Assembly: GCF_009696065.1 (NCBI RefSeq)
Contig: NZ_VUMS01000017.1
Coordinates: forward strand, 1-64,000
Length of the DNA stretch: 64,000 nt
DNA from: Oliverpabstia intestinalis
GTDB taxonomy: Bacteria > Bacillota > Clostridia > Lachnospirales > Lachnospiraceae
Direction: 5' to 3'
The notes beneath the pieces were generated by a model. It worked only from the letters and a program-made list of their open reading frames with translations. It searched no databases and had not been told where the DNA came from. Each line of letters opens with the position of its first letter. Position 1 is the stretch's first letter. Made by a program: the position numbers and the translations under genes. This document shows, in pieces, positions 63,360 through 64,000 of this stretch.

Positions 63360-63436
63360 ACGGGAGCTTGTGTGACAGGCTGAGAGGAAGATAGATCTTC
63401 GACCGCACCTGATTTGGGTAATGCCAACGGAGGAAA
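63360..63436 (+). promoter_or_regulatory. TPP riboswitch (THI element) of thiW
   Basis: CGGGAGCTTG, then GGCTGAGAGGAAG..CTTCGACCG (pyrimidine-sensing arm), then ACCTGATTTGGGTAATGCCA and ACGGAGGA: the full order of conserved TPP aptamer elements. A terminator follows at 63455. Confidence 0.95.
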
Positions 63437-63454
63437 TACATATCGAGAGAGTGT

Positions 63455-63489
63455 ACATCTGTCCGTGCTGGTGCGGACAGATGTTTTTG
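63455..63489 (+). terminator. TPP-controlled terminator
   Basis: ACATCTGTCCG and CGGACAGATGT pair perfectly around TGCTGGTG, then TTTTGT. Confidence 0.92.
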
Positions 63490-63692
63490 TATACTGCAAT
63501 AATTTTTATGACAAATAACATATAAAAATATGCAGAAGTACATGCTCGGCTATCTTTGGCTTTTCGATCTTTACAATTAATAAGAGACTGTACTTGCAGG
63601 CATTTTGTGAAAAATGTTCGGACGACACAGACAGTGTGTGAACAAGGCAGATGCAGGTGAATCTGAGGGGGAGCGCCCTGAGATCCGGCATA

Positions 63693-63782
63693 CAGAAAAA
63701 AGCGATGGGAATCCGTGTTTCGGAGTGAGAGGAAGTAATAGAACTTCGACCGAAAAAAAGAGGGAAACTGCGCTTTTTTCTG
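63693..63782 (+). other. Structured leader segment resembling half a TPP aptamer, before thiW
   Basis: The exact 12-bp inverted repeat CAGAAAAAAGCG (63693-63704) / CGCTTTTTTCTG (63771-63782) encloses TTTCGG..CCGAAA and GTGAGAGGAAGTAATAGAAC then TTCGACCG (63725-63752). The last segment closely matches the P3 arm of the intact aptamer at 63380-63405 (CTGAGAGGAAGATAGATCTT then CGACCG). The P4/P5 pyrophosphate-sensing arm has no counterpart here. The rest of 63490-63833 shows no gene. Confidence 0.55.
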
Positions 63783-63833
63783 CTCAAGAAAGAAAAAGAC
63801 GGTTTTCCCGGAAAACAAGAGAGGAAAACAAAA

Positions 63834-64000
63834 ATGGAAAAACAAAGACTGAACACATTTCGCATGGTAATGCTGGCTATGATGGTAGCAATTGGTGTAG
63901 TGATCTCCCCGATCCTTCGTATCGAGGGAATGTGCCCGACAGCGCATCTGATCAATATTGTATGCTCGGTGCTGATGGGACCGTGGTACTCCCTGCTTTG
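63834..64000 (+). CDS. thiW: ThiW, S component of a thiamine-precursor ECF transporter (3' end outside window)
   Basis: The first 55 residues are visible, beginning MEKQRLNTFRMVMLAMMVAI. The segment LAMMVAIGVVISPILRIEG, then PTAHLINIVCSVLMGPWYSL, is the ThiW signature (amphipathic start, first membrane helix, the HLIN..LGPWY-like block). ThiW is the substrate-binding membrane subunit of an energy-coupling-factor importer, probably for the thiazole precursor. ATG follows AGAGAGGAAAA. It lies behind the TPP riboswitch at 63360, as expected of a thiamine-pathway transporter. Confidence 0.85.
   Translation, partial: MEKQRLNTFRMVMLAMMVAIGVVISPILRIEGMCPTAHLINIVCSVLMGPWYSLL

Noticed and set aside
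1-64000. CRISPR arrays, rRNA and tRNA genes
   Set aside because: No regularly spaced direct repeats and no tRNA or rRNA signature sequences were seen on either strand.

Overview
The window reads as chromosome of a low-to-mid GC, anaerobic, spore-forming gut Firmicute, most likely family Lachnospiraceae (Blautia/Dorea/Ruminococcus-like; I cannot fix the genus). The reasons are sporulation genes spoIIM and spoVB, T-box and TPP riboswitch control, an Rrf2-led NifS/NifU operon, a GGGtGRT/NifU-like pair, a domain-permuted GH3 beta-glucosidase of the rumen/gut clostridial type, and sigma-A promoters with 16-17 bp spacers. There is no rRNA, tRNA, CRISPR array, prophage or complete IS element. Almost all of it is core or metabolic genome. 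The accessory material consists of small non-coding repeats and one decayed surface-protein locus.

Layout. 1-6.2 kb: 3' part of a CbiK-like chelatase with an extra C-terminal domain, T-box-controlled tyrS, alaS and rpsU. 6.3-12.6 kb: a CmpB-family membrane protein, capA (reverse) flanked on both sides by members of a small repeat family, a DD-carboxypeptidase, and a GH13 alpha-glucosidase with an AraC regulator. 12.7-17.5 kb: spoIIM, xerD, aroF, a long-hairpin repeat, a 166-bp MITE-like element, and spoVB. 17.6-21.7 kb: operon rrf2-nifS-nifU-mnmA-hisK behind a promoter with a palindromic operator. 21.8-24.9 kb: glycolytic gap, pgk, tpiA. 25-28.4 kb: thiC (reverse, TPP riboswitch plus terminator) divergent from hom. 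28.5-31.8 kb: MoxR/DUF58/DUF4129 operon. 32-34.8 kb: YfcC transporter and isoaspartyl dipeptidase. 34.9-39.8 kb: queA, a second MITE copy, AraC, GH3. 40-41.7 kb: a small alarmone synthetase and a zinc peptidase. 41.9-46.9 kb: a truncated, frameshifted repeat surface protein and three secreted or anchored proteins. 47-52.9 kb: ABC permease/ATPase pair, then PAP2, flippase-like, pssA, psd, queH. 53-59.7 kb: argH, asd, topB, a hexapeptide-repeat protein, a second long-hairpin repeat, traX. 59.9-64 kb: NifU-like/GGGtGRT pair behind a structured leader, MATE transporter, TPP riboswitch, an aptamer-half-like hairpin and the start of thiW.

Functional links. NifS can supply sulfur both to NifU for Fe-S assembly and to MnmA for tRNA thiolation. 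QueA and QueH complete queuosine tRNA modification. PssA and Psd make phosphatidylethanolamine next to two membrane-lipid-type proteins. ThiC and ThiW represent thiamine synthesis and precursor uptake, each behind a TPP aptamer. Hom and Asd belong to the aspartate pathway.

The most unusual material is non-coding. Two copies of a 166-bp inverted-repeat element each supply the stop codon of a neighbouring gene, and one has a clear 5-bp target duplication. Two long hairpins share their core but have unrelated, still self-complementary outer arms. A small repeat family beginning GTAACTATTC has a stem whose sequence differs compensatorily between copies. A TPP-aptamer-half look-alike lies inside a 12-bp inverted repeat just before thiW. 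No single feature can be called a new system from sequence alone; the hairpin family, the thiW leader and the NifU-like/GGGtGRT leader are the best candidates.
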